Below, piece after piece: positions 33,787 through 42,348 of a stretch of 64,000 nt of DNA (positions are counted from its first letter, which is position 1; every line of letters begins with the position of its first letter). Below the pieces are notes generated by a model. The model worked only from the letters and a program-made list of their open reading frames with translations, had not been told where the DNA came from and searched no databases. The stretch covers positions 1 through 64,000 of the forward strand of contig VHBO01000002.1 in the NCBI GenBank assembly GCA_016871895.1, read 5' to 3'. Made by a program: the position numbers and the translations under genes. The stretch is from Gemmatimonadota bacterium (GTDB taxonomy: Bacteria > Gemmatimonadota > Gemmatimonadetes > Gemmatimonadales > Gemmatimonadaceae).

Positions 33787-34245
33787 GTGCCACGCGCCGC
33801 CGCCCCCCTCACCCGCCAGGCCGAGGATTACCTCAAGGCGATCCACGTGCTCGAGCGCGAGGGGGCGGCCGCCGGTACCAATGACATCGCGGCCCGCCTC
33901 GGCATCGCCGCGGCGAGTGCGAGCGGGATGCTCCGCCGGCTCGCACGACTCGGCCTCGTGACCGTCGAGCGCTACAAGGGCGCCCGTCTCACCCCCGCTG
34001 GCAAACGGGAGGCACTCCTCCTCATCCGGCGGCATCGCGTGATCGAGACGTATCTCGTGCGGCGCCTCGGGTTCGTCGGCGACGAGGTGCACGAGGAGGC
34101 GGAGCGCCTCGAACACGCCGCCAGCGACGCGCTCATCGAGCGGATGGCCGACGCCCTCGGGCATCCGACCCGCGATCCGCACGGCGCACCGATCCCGGCC
34201 GCACGGGCCGCCACCCGAGCGGCTACCCGAAAGGGCGCGCGGTAG
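33787..34245 (+). CDS. DtxR/MntR-family metal-dependent transcriptional regulator
   Basis: A 152-residue regulator. The N-terminal winged helix runs from EDYLKAIHVLE to RYKGARLTPAGKREAL, with the recognition helix near AAASASGMLRRLARLGLV. The dimerisation and metal region follows (RRHRVIETYLVRRLGFVGDEVHEEAERLEHAASDALIERMADALGHPTRDPHG), with His, Glu and Glu-His ligands in the expected spots. The SH3-like third domain of DtxR is absent, and the alanine/arginine tail is short. It would repress metal or related genes with Mn2+ or Fe2+. The ABC operon that follows 83 bp downstream is the nearest candidate target, but no operator was identified. Confidence 0.85.
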   Translation: MPRAAAPLTRQAEDYLKAIHVLEREGAAAGTNDIAARLGIAAASASGMLRRLARLGLVTVERYKGARLTPAGKREALLLIRRHRVIETYLVRRLGFVGDEVHEEAERLEHAASDALIERMADALGHPTRDPHGAPIPAARAATRAATRKGAR

Positions 34246-34327
34246 CACCGCGGGTCGTTCCGCGCGTCATCGCGACGGGAACTTCCAGCCCCAGCGCGGC
34301 ATACGTCCCGAAGTCGCACCTCTCCTG

Positions 34328-35209
34328 ATGCCCCCCGCCCCCCGACCGCTGCTCGCCGGCCTGCTCGCCGGCGTCCTGCTCCTGCCGACCTTTCGGCCGG
34401 CGTCAGTCAGCGCGCAGGTGTCGACGCCAGCGGCGCCCCGGACCATCGCGATCGACGAACGGCTCGCCGCTGCCGCGGGTCTCGCCGTGGGTGACACCGT
34501 CCGGCTTGCCGCGACAGCGGGCTCACCCGGCGACCTCGTCCGGATCGCGGCGATCACGCGGCGCGGGGCGGACCCGAGCGAGGTCGCACGCAACGAGTTC
34601 AAGGTCCGGCTCCATCTCGACCACTTGCAGAGCCTCACGGGGAGCGGTGACCGTGTCGGTCGGTTCGCGGTGCGGTCGCGTGGGGCGCCGTCGGGCGACG
34701 CCGCGGCACCGGATCGGGTCGCCGCGGCCATCAACCAGTCGGCGTTCGGCTTCCGCGCCTATCCGGCATCGGCGGTCGCGGTCGAGACCTCTTCCACCTT
34801 TCGCGTGGTGAACCGCTTCCATCGCGCCATCGGCGTGATCACGATCGTCGCGAGCGCGATCTTCCTCCTCTGCATCACCCTGCTCAAGGTCGATGAGCGC
34901 CGCCGCGACGTCGGTGCGCTCCGCCTCATCGGATGCGCTCGCGCGACGGTGCTCCGCGCGATCGTCCTCGAGGCGACGCTCGTGGCCCTCATCGGCAGCA
35001 TCCTCGGCGCCGCGCTCGGCTGGGCCGCCTCGGCCATCGTGAACTGGTACTACCAGGGCGTGTATCAGACCCCGCTCCGCTTCACGCTCGTGACGCCCGG
35101 CATCGTTGGGTTCGCGGTCGCACTCTCACTCGTGCTCGGCGTGGTGAGTGGGATCCTCGCTGGGCGGCGGCTTGTCCGCACCGCCCCCCTGGAGCTCGTC
35201 GGTCGATGA
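34328..35209 (+). CDS. FtsX-like ABC transporter permease (first of operon)
   Basis: A 293-residue permease. Instead of a normal first helix it has a signal-peptide-like start (LLAGLLAGVLLLPTFRPASVSAQ). A periplasmic domain (to about residue 160) follows, and then the three FtsX-type C-terminal helices: HRAIGVITIVASAIFLLCITLL, ATLVALIGSILGAALGWAASAIVNW and GIVGFAVALSLVLGVVSGILAGRRLVR. The cytoplasmic loop LKVDERRRDVGALRLIGCARATVLRAIVLEA is the coupling region for the ATPase. It is the first gene of a four-gene operon and overlaps the next ORF by 4 bp (ATGA). Confidence 0.82.
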   Translation: MPPAPRPLLAGLLAGVLLLPTFRPASVSAQVSTPAAPRTIAIDERLAAAAGLAVGDTVRLAATAGSPGDLVRIAAITRRGADPSEVARNEFKVRLHLDHLQSLTGSGDRVGRFAVRSRGAPSGDAAAPDRVAAAINQSAFGFRAYPASAVAVETSSTFRVVNRFHRAIGVITIVASAIFLLCITLLKVDERRRDVGALRLIGCARATVLRAIVLEATLVALIGSILGAALGWAASAIVNWYYQGVYQTPLRFTLVTPGIVGFAVALSLVLGVVSGILAGRRLVRTAPLELVGR

Positions 35210-36393
35210 TCGCGCGACTCGCCATCGCTGCACTCACTCGTCGCCGGGCGCGCACCGCTCTCACGGTCGCCGGCGTCGCTGTCGCGGCCGCGATGCTCCT
35301 CGATATGGTGATGCTCGGGTCGGGGATGCGTGAGAGCTTCCGGGGGTTCATCGATCAGCAGGGATTCCAGCTGCGGCTGACTCCGCGTGGCACGATGCCG
35401 TTCGACTCCGAGGCCACCGTCGGCGGCGCCACGGCGCTCGTCGCGACGCTTCGCGCCGATCCGGACATCGTCCGCGTCGGTCCTGTCCTCGGGGGAAAGC
35501 ACTTCGTCGCCGTCGATACCGGTGTCGTCGCGGGATTCCTGCTCGGCATCGATCCCGCGGCGCAGGGGGATTATCGCCTCGAGGCGGGGCATGACCTCGC
35601 CGCCGCCGACGAGATCGTCGTGAGCACGGCTTGGCTCGCCGCGACCGGCCGTGCCCTCGGCGACACGGTCCGCGTCGCGGGGGGATACGACCCACAGCTC
35701 CGGCGCGCCACGGGGGAACGCACGCTCCGTATCGTCGGCCAGGGTCGCTTCCAGATGCTCGCCGCCTCCGACCGCGCGGCTGCCGTCCCGCTCGCCACCG
35801 CACAGGCGATGGGTGGCGCCGATCGCGCCGACCGTGTCTCCGTCCTCCTCGTCGAGACCCGCGGGGCGGCGGACGCTGAGGCGGTCGCCGCGCGCATCGA
35901 GGCGAGCGAGGCACGCCTCACCGCGCTCTCCACCGAGGCCGCGCTCAAGTTCGTCGACGAACGACTCGGCTACTTCCGGCAGCTCGCCTTCATCCTCGCC
36001 TCCGTGTCGCTCGCGGTCGGCTTCCTCCTCGTCACCACCCTCGTGACCGTCTCCGTCAACGAGCGCATCGGCGAGATCGCCGTGATGCGCGCCATCGGCG
36101 TGGCCCGCGCGCGCATCGTCTCGCAGATCGTGCTCGAGGGCGTGGCGCTCTCCCTCGCCGGCGCGACGCTCGGACTCGGGCTCGGCCTCGTGACCGCGCG
36201 CTGGCTCAACGGCATCCTCGCCACCTTCCCCGGCCTCCCGGCCGCGTTCGACTTCTTCCGCTTCGAGCCCGGTGCGGCGTTCCGAGCGCTCGGCCTCCTC
36301 GTCTGCTGCGGCATCGCGGCTGGCGTTTGGCCCGCTTGGCGCGCCGCCACGCTTCCCATCGCCACGACCCTGCGCGAGGAGGCCGTCGCGTGA
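35206..36393 (+). CDS. FtsX-like ABC transporter permease (MacB/LolC type)
   Basis: A 395-residue permease of the MacB/LolCE type. One N-terminal helix (RTALTVAGVAVAAAMLLDMVMLGSGM), a periplasmic MacB_PCD-like domain of about 230 residues (FQLRLTPRGTMPF, then DEIVVSTAWLAATGRALGDTVRV), then three C-terminal helices. The loop VSVNERIGEIAVMRAIGVARARIVSQIVLEG is the ATPase-coupling segment. It acts as a mechanotransmission-type transporter rather than a channel. It shares 4-bp overlaps with both neighbours (ATGA upstream, GTGA downstream), so the operon is tightly coupled. Confidence 0.87.
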   Translation: MIARLAIAALTRRRARTALTVAGVAVAAAMLLDMVMLGSGMRESFRGFIDQQGFQLRLTPRGTMPFDSEATVGGATALVATLRADPDIVRVGPVLGGKHFVAVDTGVVAGFLLGIDPAAQGDYRLEAGHDLAAADEIVVSTAWLAATGRALGDTVRVAGGYDPQLRRATGERTLRIVGQGRFQMLAASDRAAAVPLATAQAMGGADRADRVSVLLVETRGAADAEAVAARIEASEARLTALSTEAALKFVDERLGYFRQLAFILASVSLAVGFLLVTTLVTVSVNERIGEIAVMRAIGVARARIVSQIVLEGVALSLAGATLGLGLGLVTARWLNGILATFPGLPAAFDFFRFEPGAAFRALGLLVCCGIAAGVWPAWRAATLPIATTLREEAVA

Positions 36394-37100
36394 CCGTCAC
36401 CCCCGTCCTCAGCGCCCAGTCGATCCGGCGCGCCTATCCGCTCGCCGGCCGCTCCGTCGAGGCGGTGCGTGGTCTCTCCCTCGACGTGATGGCCGGTGAA
36501 TGGGTCGCGGTCGTCGGGCCGAGCGGCTGCGGCAAGTCCACGCTGCTCAACCTCCTCGGCGCCATCGACCGCCCGACGGCGGGCCGCATCGTCATCGCCG
36601 GCCGGGATGTATCCGCGCTTGGCGACGCCGAGGCCACTCGCTTCCGGCTCACCGGGGTCGGCTTCGTCTTCCAGCGGTTCTACCTGATGCCCACGCTCAC
36701 GGCGGCCGAGAACGTCGAGCTGCCGATGGCTGAGGCCCGGATGCCGCGCGCCGCGCGTTCGGCGCGCGCCCGCGAACTCCTCGCGTATGTGGGACTCGAC
36801 GGGCGGGCCGAGCATCGTCCCTTCCAGCTCTCCGGTGGGGAGCAGCAGCGCGTGGCGATCGCCCGCGCGCTCGCGAATCGCCCGGCGCTCCTCCTCGCGG
36901 ATGAGCCCACCGGTGAGCTCGACGCGCGCACCGGGGCGGAGATGATCGCGCTGCTCGACCGGCTCAATCACGACGGCACCACGATCGTCACCGTCACGCA
37001 CGATGAAGAGCTTGCGCAGGCGGCGCGTCGCGTCGTGCATATGCGGGACGGCGTCATCGTGGACGATGTCGTGCGGCGACCCCTCGAGGCGACCGCGTGA
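36390..37100 (+). CDS. ABC transporter ATP-binding protein (LolD/MacB type)
   Basis: A 236-residue ATPase. Walker A is GPSGCGKST, the Q-loop is [20 protein letters not shown], the signature is [15 protein letters not shown], Walker B is [13 protein letters not shown] and the H-loop is TVTHDEEL. The LPTL-type Q-loop and DEPTGELD are typical of LolD/MacB/AttE-like ATPases that drive FtsX-type permeases. The GTG at 36390 overlaps the previous stop (GTGA) and is preferred over the ORF start at 36327. It serves the permeases encoded on each side. Confidence 0.92.
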   Translation: MTVTPVLSAQSIRRAYPLAGRSVEAVRGLSLDVMAGEWVAVVGPSGCGKSTLLNLLGAIDRPTAGRIVIAGRDVSALGDAEATRFRLTGVGFVFQRFYLMPTLTAAENVELPMAEARMPRAARSARARELLAYVGLDGRAEHRPFQLSGGEQQRVAIARALANRPALLLADEPTGELDARTGAEMIALLDRLNHDGTTIVTVTHDEELAQAARRVVHMRDGVIVDDVVRRPLEATA

Positions 37101-38575
37101 TCTGGACCCTCGCGCTCCGCGGCCTCCTCGACCGCCCGTGGCGCTCCGCGTTTCTGCTCGGCGGTTTCGGGCTCGGCGTCGGCGTGATGATCACCCTGCT
37201 CGCGATCGGGGAGGCGATGGTCGCCCAGTCGTTGGACGAGAAGCTCGTCGGTGGCGGGGATGTCACGGTGCTGCCGGAGGGGCTCGATCTCGAGGTGATG
37301 AAGACGGGCGGGGTCGGCGGGATGTTCGTCTCGATCGCGAACGCGCGCTTCGTACATCGCCAGCTGCTCGCTTCGCCGCGGCTGGCGCCGCAGGTGACCG
37401 CGGTCGCGCCGCAGACGGATGGCGTGCTGCTGTATGTCCGCCACGCCGGAGTCGAGCACGCGGTCCGGGCGCTCGGTGAGCTCCCCTCCGCCACCGAGGC
37501 GGTCGGTGCCGCGCCGACGATCGTCGCGGGCGCGTGGACCGACGACGACGCAGATCAACGGTGGCTCGCGCCCACGCAAGTGGAGCTGCGGCACGAGATC
37601 GATCGCTTCCATTTCACGCCGTCGGTGGTCCCGGTCGAGGAGCGGCGCACGTGGGGTGAGTGGCACTACTTCAACGTGCTCTCCGACGATGGGAAGCGAT
37701 GGGCCTTCCTCACGCTCGCGGTGGGCGGTGATGTCCCACGTGGTGAGTGGGGCGGCCAGGTGCTTCTCACCGTGCACGAGCAGGGGAGGGGAGAGCGGCG
37801 TTTCGTGCGCCTCGTCCCCCCATCGCGCATCCGGCTCGACACCGCGCGTGCCGACCTCGCGCTCGGGGAAGATCGCGTCGAGGTGCTCCCCGATGGCCGC
37901 TATCGTGTGACCGCGGAGGCCGTGGAGCCCGGCACCGGTGCCCGCGCGACGCTAGCCCTGACCGTCACGCCGGCGCCGGGGGCGTATTTCCCCGGCGCGA
38001 GCATCGGGGGCGAGTCACTCGTGAGCGGCTACGCCGTCCCAGCACTCCGCGCCACCGCCAATGGAGAGCTGTGTGTCGCCGGACGTTGCGAGCGCTTCCG
38101 CGCAGCGCAGGCGTATCACGATCACAACTGGGGCGTTTGGCGTGACGTCCAGTGGGAGTGGGGCTCGGCGCGCGCCGGCGCGTACACGCTGCTCTACGGG
38201 CGGGTGCATCGCGGTGGGGTGGACGATGTGCGCGAGCCGCTCTTCGTGTATCTCGTCGACTCGCTCGGGTTCCGCGCGATCTTCCGGCCCGCGACGATCC
38301 GCTACGAGGACGGCGGCACCCGGGTCGTCGACGGGCGCACGATCCGCATCCCGACGCGCGCGGTGATGGAGGATGTGCGAGGTGCGGACACGCTGCGCAT
38401 CGGCCTAGAGATCGAGGACGCGATGGCCTCGGATGTGCGACGGTCGCCTGCCGCGCGCGGCGATGCGGCACGGCCGCTTCTCGTGCAGATGAAGGGAATC
38501 GCGCGGCTCGGCGGGCGGCTCGGCGGTGTGCCCCTGGTAGGTGACGGGCGCGGGTTTTTCGAGACGTACCGCTAG
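37097..38575 (+). CDS. FtsX-like N-terminus fused to AttH/CrtC lipocalin-like domain
   Basis: A 492-residue protein. The first 140 residues look like an FtsX-type permease half: helix RSAFLLGGFGLGVGVMITLLAIGEAM, then a periplasmic GGGDVTVLPEGLDLEVMKTGGVGGMF. The rest is an AttH/CrtC-type (hydroxyneurosporene-dehydrogenase-like) two-lipocalin domain, with WGEWHYFNVLS, FPGASIGG and the signature YHDHNWGVW at about 340. No C-terminal FtsX helices are seen. Bacterial AttEFGH systems pair such a lipocalin-like protein with an ATPase and two permeases, which fits this operon. The substrate is unknown; lipids or hydrophobic compounds are plausible. The GTG start overlaps the ATPase stop (GTGA). Confidence 0.78.
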   Translation: MIWTLALRGLLDRPWRSAFLLGGFGLGVGVMITLLAIGEAMVAQSLDEKLVGGGDVTVLPEGLDLEVMKTGGVGGMFVSIANARFVHRQLLASPRLAPQVTAVAPQTDGVLLYVRHAGVEHAVRALGELPSATEAVGAAPTIVAGAWTDDDADQRWLAPTQVELRHEIDRFHFTPSVVPVEERRTWGEWHYFNVLSDDGKRWAFLTLAVGGDVPRGEWGGQVLLTVHEQGRGERRFVRLVPPSRIRLDTARADLALGEDRVEVLPDGRYRVTAEAVEPGTGARATLALTVTPAPGAYFPGASIGGESLVSGYAVPALRATANGELCVAGRCERFRAAQAYHDHNWGVWRDVQWEWGSARAGAYTLLYGRVHRGGVDDVREPLFVYLVDSLGFRAIFRPATIRYEDGGTRVVDGRTIRIPTRAVMEDVRGADTLRIGLEIEDAMASDVRRSPAARGDAARPLLVQMKGIARLGGRLGGVPLVGDGRGFFETYR

Positions 38576-39099
38576 GCGCGCTCCGCAGCGCGCCAGCGGC
38601 GTTCGGCCGCATCCACCGCGTTCGTCACCCGCGTGATGCTGATCAGGATGGCCGGACCGAGGACGATGCTGAAGAGGAGCAGGCCCAAGTGCGCGAGCGC
38701 GTCGGTCTTCCCGTGCGCTGCACGCCACATTATCACCTGGATCGACGCCATCAGGAGCATCACCAGCAGCGACGTCAGGTCGAGCGTCCATTGCATCGCG
38801 GCGATCACCGGACCGCGGTAGGACGCCGGCAGGCGCAGGAAGCGTTCCTTGTCCGGGAAGTTGAAGAGGTGGGGCTTGCTCGGGAGCATCTGGATCAGCG
38901 TCAGCAGGAGCAGGTGCACGCCGAGCGCGATGAAGGGGAGACCGAACCAGCTCTGGATCGACTTCGTGCGCATCCCCGTCACCGCACCGCCGACGTCGAA
39001 GTTCGTCGGGATCTGTGAGGGGAGATCGGGATACGTACCCACCGCGAAGGCGAGCAGGAGGGCGAACACCCCGAACGGCAGAATCCGAAGGATCGGCAT
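38572..39099 (-). CDS. DUF1648-like membrane protein
   Basis: A 175-residue membrane protein with about four helices: LPFGVFALLLAFAV, WFGLPFIALGVHLLLLTLIQML, LTSLLVMLLMASIQVIMW and GLLLFSIVLGPAILISITRV. The segment TYPDLPSQIPTNFDVGGAVTGMRTKSI is the DUF1648 pattern (PxxIPxHFxxxGxxxG). The family includes SdpI-like immunity proteins, but many members have unknown roles. Its TAG shares the tetranucleotide CTAG (38572-38575) with the opposing gene, so the two stop codons overlap exactly. Confidence 0.75.
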   Translation of the reverse strand: MPILRILPFGVFALLLAFAVGTYPDLPSQIPTNFDVGGAVTGMRTKSIQSWFGLPFIALGVHLLLLTLIQMLPSKPHLFNFPDKERFLRLPASYRGPVIAAMQWTLDLTSLLVMLLMASIQVIMWRAAHGKTDALAHLGLLLFSIVLGPAILISITRVTNAVDAAERRWRAAERA

Positions 39100-39110
39100 C
39101 GGCCGCGCGG

Positions 39111-40532
39111 CTATGGTTGGAGCGCGAGGGCGCGGAGGCCCTGATGCAGGTACGTCACGCGTCCGGTCGCGTCACGCACCAGCAGAAGTTCGGTCGGATC
39201 TCCGGTCGGCACGAGGACCCGGAGGCGGTCCTCGCCCACAAGGAGAGCTGGGAGTGTCGCTGGCCCCTGAGAGAACCGGAGCGTATCTGAGCCGGCCGTG
39301 ATGCTGACGCGCGTCGCCCCCTGCGCGTAGGTCCCGGCTACGCGCGCACGCTCCTCGGCGGTCCCAGTGCGCGGCGCGACCACCGGCGGAGGCGTCGCCC
39401 GCGGGAGGCCCACGACCCGCTCCCGCACGAAGGCGTCGATCTCCGGCATCGGGTTGCCACTCCGGTTGTCGAGCACGATGACCGCGATCCGCCGATCGGG
39501 CCACATCGTGACGACTGCGTCAAAGCCGACGATGGCGCCGGCGTGTCCCCACTGCCGAGCACCGTTACGGGTCCCGACGATCAGACCGTACCCGTAGCGT
39601 ACGGTCGAGTCACCGGGGATCGCCTGGTGCCCCGTGCTCAGTTGCGCGACCGTCGAGGCCGCGAGCACCCGACGACCGTCGAGCTCTCCGCCCTGCATCA
39701 TCGCGGTGGCGAATCGCGCGAGCTCCCCGGCCGTGGAGAAGAGGAACCCCGCCGCCCACTGCGCGGTATTCTCGGTGTAGGGTCGCACGAGTGTGGCGGC
39801 ACTCCCGGGTGCGCCCAGATGCCCCTGCGAGAAGTCGGTGGTCATCGCCTCGAGGGGCCGGAACGTCGAGCGCGCCATTCCCGTCGGTCGGAGGACGAGT
39901 CGCTCCGCGAGGGCGGCGAACCGGGCACCCCCCGCCCGCTCGGCCACATATCCGGCCATCGAGTAGGCAGGATTCGAGTAGGAGAGCACGCGCCCTGGCT
40001 CGGTGAAACGCAGGGTGTCGCCGACCTCTCGCATCACCTCGCCGAGCGCGCCCTCGCCCATCCGCCCGTACGGGATCGCATTGTCGATCCACCCCGCGGT
40101 GTGCGTGAGAAGCTGATGCGACGTCGCCTCGCCCACCTGTCGCTGGGCGAGCTCGGGCACGTACCGGCGGATGGGCGCCCGGAGGTCGAGTGCGCCGGTC
40201 GCGGCGAGTTCGCCGAGGGTCGCAGCGGTGATCATCTTCGTGACCGACCCCACGCGGAAGAGCGTGCGCGTGGTGACCGGGCGCTTCGACTCCACATCCG
40301 CGAGCCCGAGGCCGCGCTCGTAGACGAGTGCACCATCGACGACGACCGCAACCTGGACGCCAGGCGTCTGTGTGCGGGTGAGCGCGGCGGTCACGACGCT
40401 GTCGAGGGCAGGCGCCCACGCGCGCGAGGGCGCCGATTGGCCCGGCAGCGGCGACGTGACCGGGAGCGTTCCGACCAGCAGCGCGGCGAGGAGGCGTCGG
40501 GACCGACGCGGTGCGAGGTGGGTGTGTGCCAT
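39111..40532 (-). CDS. Serine hydrolase, beta-lactamase/class C PBP-like, exported
   Basis: A 473-residue exported hydrolase. The signal peptide (RRLLAALLVGTLPVTSPLPGQS) is cleaved near 32. The catalytic Ser96-x-x-Lys99 is in SVTK, the YSN motif is in RVLSYSNPAYS, and the third motif is GHAGAIVGFDA. A C-terminal lipocalin-like extension (VAGTYAQGATRVSITAGSDTLRFSQG) is common in this family. It may act as a D-aminopeptidase or esterase rather than a drug-inactivating enzyme. The ATG at 40532 is 4 bp after the upstream hydrolase stop; the earlier ORF start at 40643 would overlap that gene. It is the last gene of a four-gene operon. Confidence 0.85.
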   Translation of the reverse strand: MAHTHLAPRRSRRLLAALLVGTLPVTSPLPGQSAPSRAWAPALDSVVTAALTRTQTPGVQVAVVVDGALVYERGLGLADVESKRPVTTRTLFRVGSVTKMITAATLGELAATGALDLRAPIRRYVPELAQRQVGEATSHQLLTHTAGWIDNAIPYGRMGEGALGEVMREVGDTLRFTEPGRVLSYSNPAYSMAGYVAERAGGARFAALAERLVLRPTGMARSTFRPLEAMTTDFSQGHLGAPGSAATLVRPYTENTAQWAAGFLFSTAGELARFATAMMQGGELDGRRVLAASTVAQLSTGHQAIPGDSTVRYGYGLIVGTRNGARQWGHAGAIVGFDAVVTMWPDRRIAVIVLDNRSGNPMPEIDAFVRERVVGLPRATPPPVVAPRTGTAEERARVAGTYAQGATRVSITAGSDTLRFSQGPATLPALLVGEDRLRVLVPTGDPTELLLVRDATGRVTYLHQGLRALALQP

Positions 40533-40536
40533 CGGT

Positions 40537-42162
40537 TCAGCGAACGGAGGTGAATGTCGTGGAGAGCCAGTCGGCAAGGGTGCCGAGCACCTCACCATCG
40601 ATGCGCGGGTTCGTGAGGCGGGCATAGCGTCCCGGGAACCCATCGGGGTCGCGCAGGAAGAGATGATTCCGATCGGGGAAGGTCACGCGGGTCACTCGCG
40701 CGTTGCCGGCGCCGCGTAACGTGGCCTCGAGTCGCTCAGCCTCCACCGGCCGCACCTGTTGGTCGGTCGCGCCCTGCAGGATCAGGACCGGCTGCCGGAC
40801 GCGTCGGGCCGTCGGGAGTGGGTCGTAGGTGAGGAAGTAGCGAAGCCAAGGGGAGCCGGCGGCGCTGGAGTCCACCTGCGCGCGCGTCGCGCGGAGCGCC
40901 GAGTCCTTCGCGCCGGCGGGGATCGTGGTGTCGCCACGCACGAGATTCGCGGTCTGGTAGTCGATGATCTCGCGTCCGGAGAAGGCGGGACCCGCCATCA
41001 GGACGATCGCTGCGAGTCGTGGGTCGCTCGCGGCGATCATCGGAGCGATCATCCCCCCTTCGCTGTGCCCGACGAGCGCGATGCGCGCCGGGTCGATGTC
41101 GGCGCGCCCTCGGAGGTACGCGACCGCCGCGCGGATGTCATCGGCGAAGTCGGCGCTCGTCCCATTCACGTCGCCACCGGATCCGCCGGCGCCGCGGTCG
41201 TCGAGTCGGAGCACGGCGATGCCACGGCGGCCGAGGGTGTCCGCGATCTGACGGAAGGGCCGCACGCCCCCGGCGAAGGGGATGTACTCGTCGCGGTCCT
41301 GCATCCCGGAGCCGGTGATGGTGACGACCGCGGGCACGCGACCGGCGCTCGGCGGACGCGTGAGTGTGCCGGCGAGAGTATGGCCCGCCGGTGTCTTCAC
41401 AGAGACTTCTTCTGCGGTGTATGGTGCGCCCGCCGGGGCCGAGTAGTCAGGGCGGCCATACGGGACGCGGGCCGCTTCGGCGCCGGTGACCACGATGATG
41501 CGGACCTCCTGCGCCGGGATCCGACCACCGCTGATGTTCCCGGCCGCATCCACGGCGGCCTCGATCACACTGGGGCCGATGCGGAGTCGCACGCTGTCGG
41601 CGCCGACGAGTTCGATGGTGCCGTCGAGGGTGGCTGCGCCCGCCAGTGCGAAGAGGGGACGCGTGAGCGAGCGGACCCCACGCGCTCGAGCCGTCCGCAC
41701 CATCTGCTCCATCGCGATGAAATCGTTGTTCATCAGCGGTAGCGCACCAGCGCGGGTCGCCAGATGCAGTGGGCGCGTGACGCCACCTGCGCGGATCTCG
41801 AGGTGCGCGCTGTCGCCGCGGAAGGTGATGGCGCCGGACTGCATCGGTGCCGCATCGGCCGCGGCCGCCGGGCCGAATACATCGAACTCCGCCGCGGGGA
41901 TCGACTGGTCCGGCGCAATCGTGTACCGGAGCGAAATCCGCGGCATCCCGTTGCCGACGATGACGCCGGTGGCGCCGGTCGCGGTGCGCTGCACCCGCTC
42001 CACGAGGAGAGTGTCGGTGCCCTTAAGCAGCAGGATCACCGCCTGTCGCGGTGCGGTGGTCTGCGCGGGGGTGGGGCGCGGGGCGAGGGGCAGGAGCACG
42101 GCGAGCATCGCCGCCAGCTTCATGGTGAGGCGTCGGGTCGCGGATCGGGGCATCGGCATCAC
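40537..42162 (-). CDS. Exported alpha/beta hydrolase
   Basis: A 541-residue exported hydrolase. A signal peptide (LTMKLAAMLAVLLPLAPRPTPAQT) ends at about 34. Residues to about 245 form a beta-rich N-terminal domain without recognised family. The C-terminal alpha/beta hydrolase starts at EEVSVKTPAGHTLAGTLTRP and has TGSGMQDRDEY (oxyanion region), GHSEGG (nucleophile Ser), LQGATDQQV (Asp) and DRNHLF (His). The layout resembles exported acyl-peptidase or BAAT-like esterases. The GTG at 42162 overlaps the RHH gene stop (GTGA); ATGs one and three codons in are alternatives. Confidence 0.82.
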   Translation of the reverse strand: MMPMPRSATRRLTMKLAAMLAVLLPLAPRPTPAQTTAPRQAVILLLKGTDTLLVERVQRTATGATGVIVGNGMPRISLRYTIAPDQSIPAAEFDVFGPAAAADAAPMQSGAITFRGDSAHLEIRAGGVTRPLHLATRAGALPLMNNDFIAMEQMVRTARARGVRSLTRPLFALAGAATLDGTIELVGADSVRLRIGPSVIEAAVDAAGNISGGRIPAQEVRIIVVTGAEAARVPYGRPDYSAPAGAPYTAEEVSVKTPAGHTLAGTLTRPPSAGRVPAVVTITGSGMQDRDEYIPFAGGVRPFRQIADTLGRRGIAVLRLDDRGAGGSGGDVNGTSADFADDIRAAVAYLRGRADIDPARIALVGHSEGGMIAPMIAASDPRLAAIVLMAGPAFSGREIIDYQTANLVRGDTTIPAGAKDSALRATRAQVDSSAAGSPWLRYFLTYDPLPTARRVRQPVLILQGATDQQVRPVEAERLEATLRGAGNARVTRVTFPDRNHLFLRDPDGFPGRYARLTNPRIDGEVLGTLADWLSTTFTSVR

Positions 42163-42341
42163 GTCTCGGAGGAGGGGCGACCGGTCCGCGCCTTCGGGGT
42201 GCGGCCGGTCTTCGCGAGGGCATCGCGCAGGAGGAACTCGATCTGTCCGTTGACCGAGCGTAGCTCGTCGTCCGCCCAGCGTTGCAGGGCGTCGAGCAGC
42301 GCGCGGTCGACGCGCAGGAGGAAGGCCTTCTTCTCGGCCAC
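42159..42341 (-). CDS. Arc/MetJ-type ribbon-helix-helix protein
   Basis: A 60-residue protein. AFLLRVDRALLDALQRWADDELRSVNGQIEFLLRDAL is a ribbon-helix-helix DNA-binding fold of the Arc type. The strand KAFLLRV contacts DNA, and SVNGQIEFLLR is the second helix. Such proteins are usually dimeric repressors or antitoxins. It starts 7 bp after the SPFH gene and its stop overlaps the hydrolase GTG by 4 bp. No toxin gene is adjacent, so a chromosomal regulator of this operon is more likely than a toxin-antitoxin role. Confidence 0.82.
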   Translation of the reverse strand: MAEKKAFLLRVDRALLDALQRWADDELRSVNGQIEFLLRDALAKTGRTPKARTGRPSSET

Positions 42342-42348
42342 GCCGCGC

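Noticed and set aside
39111-40532. Antibiotic-resistance beta-lactamase
   Set aside because: Serine, YSN and HAG motifs fit the broad class C/esterase superfamily with a lipocalin-like tail. This branch is usually not a resistance enzyme.
42159-42341. RHH protein as the antitoxin of a toxin-antitoxin pair
   Set aside because: No toxin-like ORF lies next to it; both neighbours are a membrane scaffold and an exported hydrolase of normal length.
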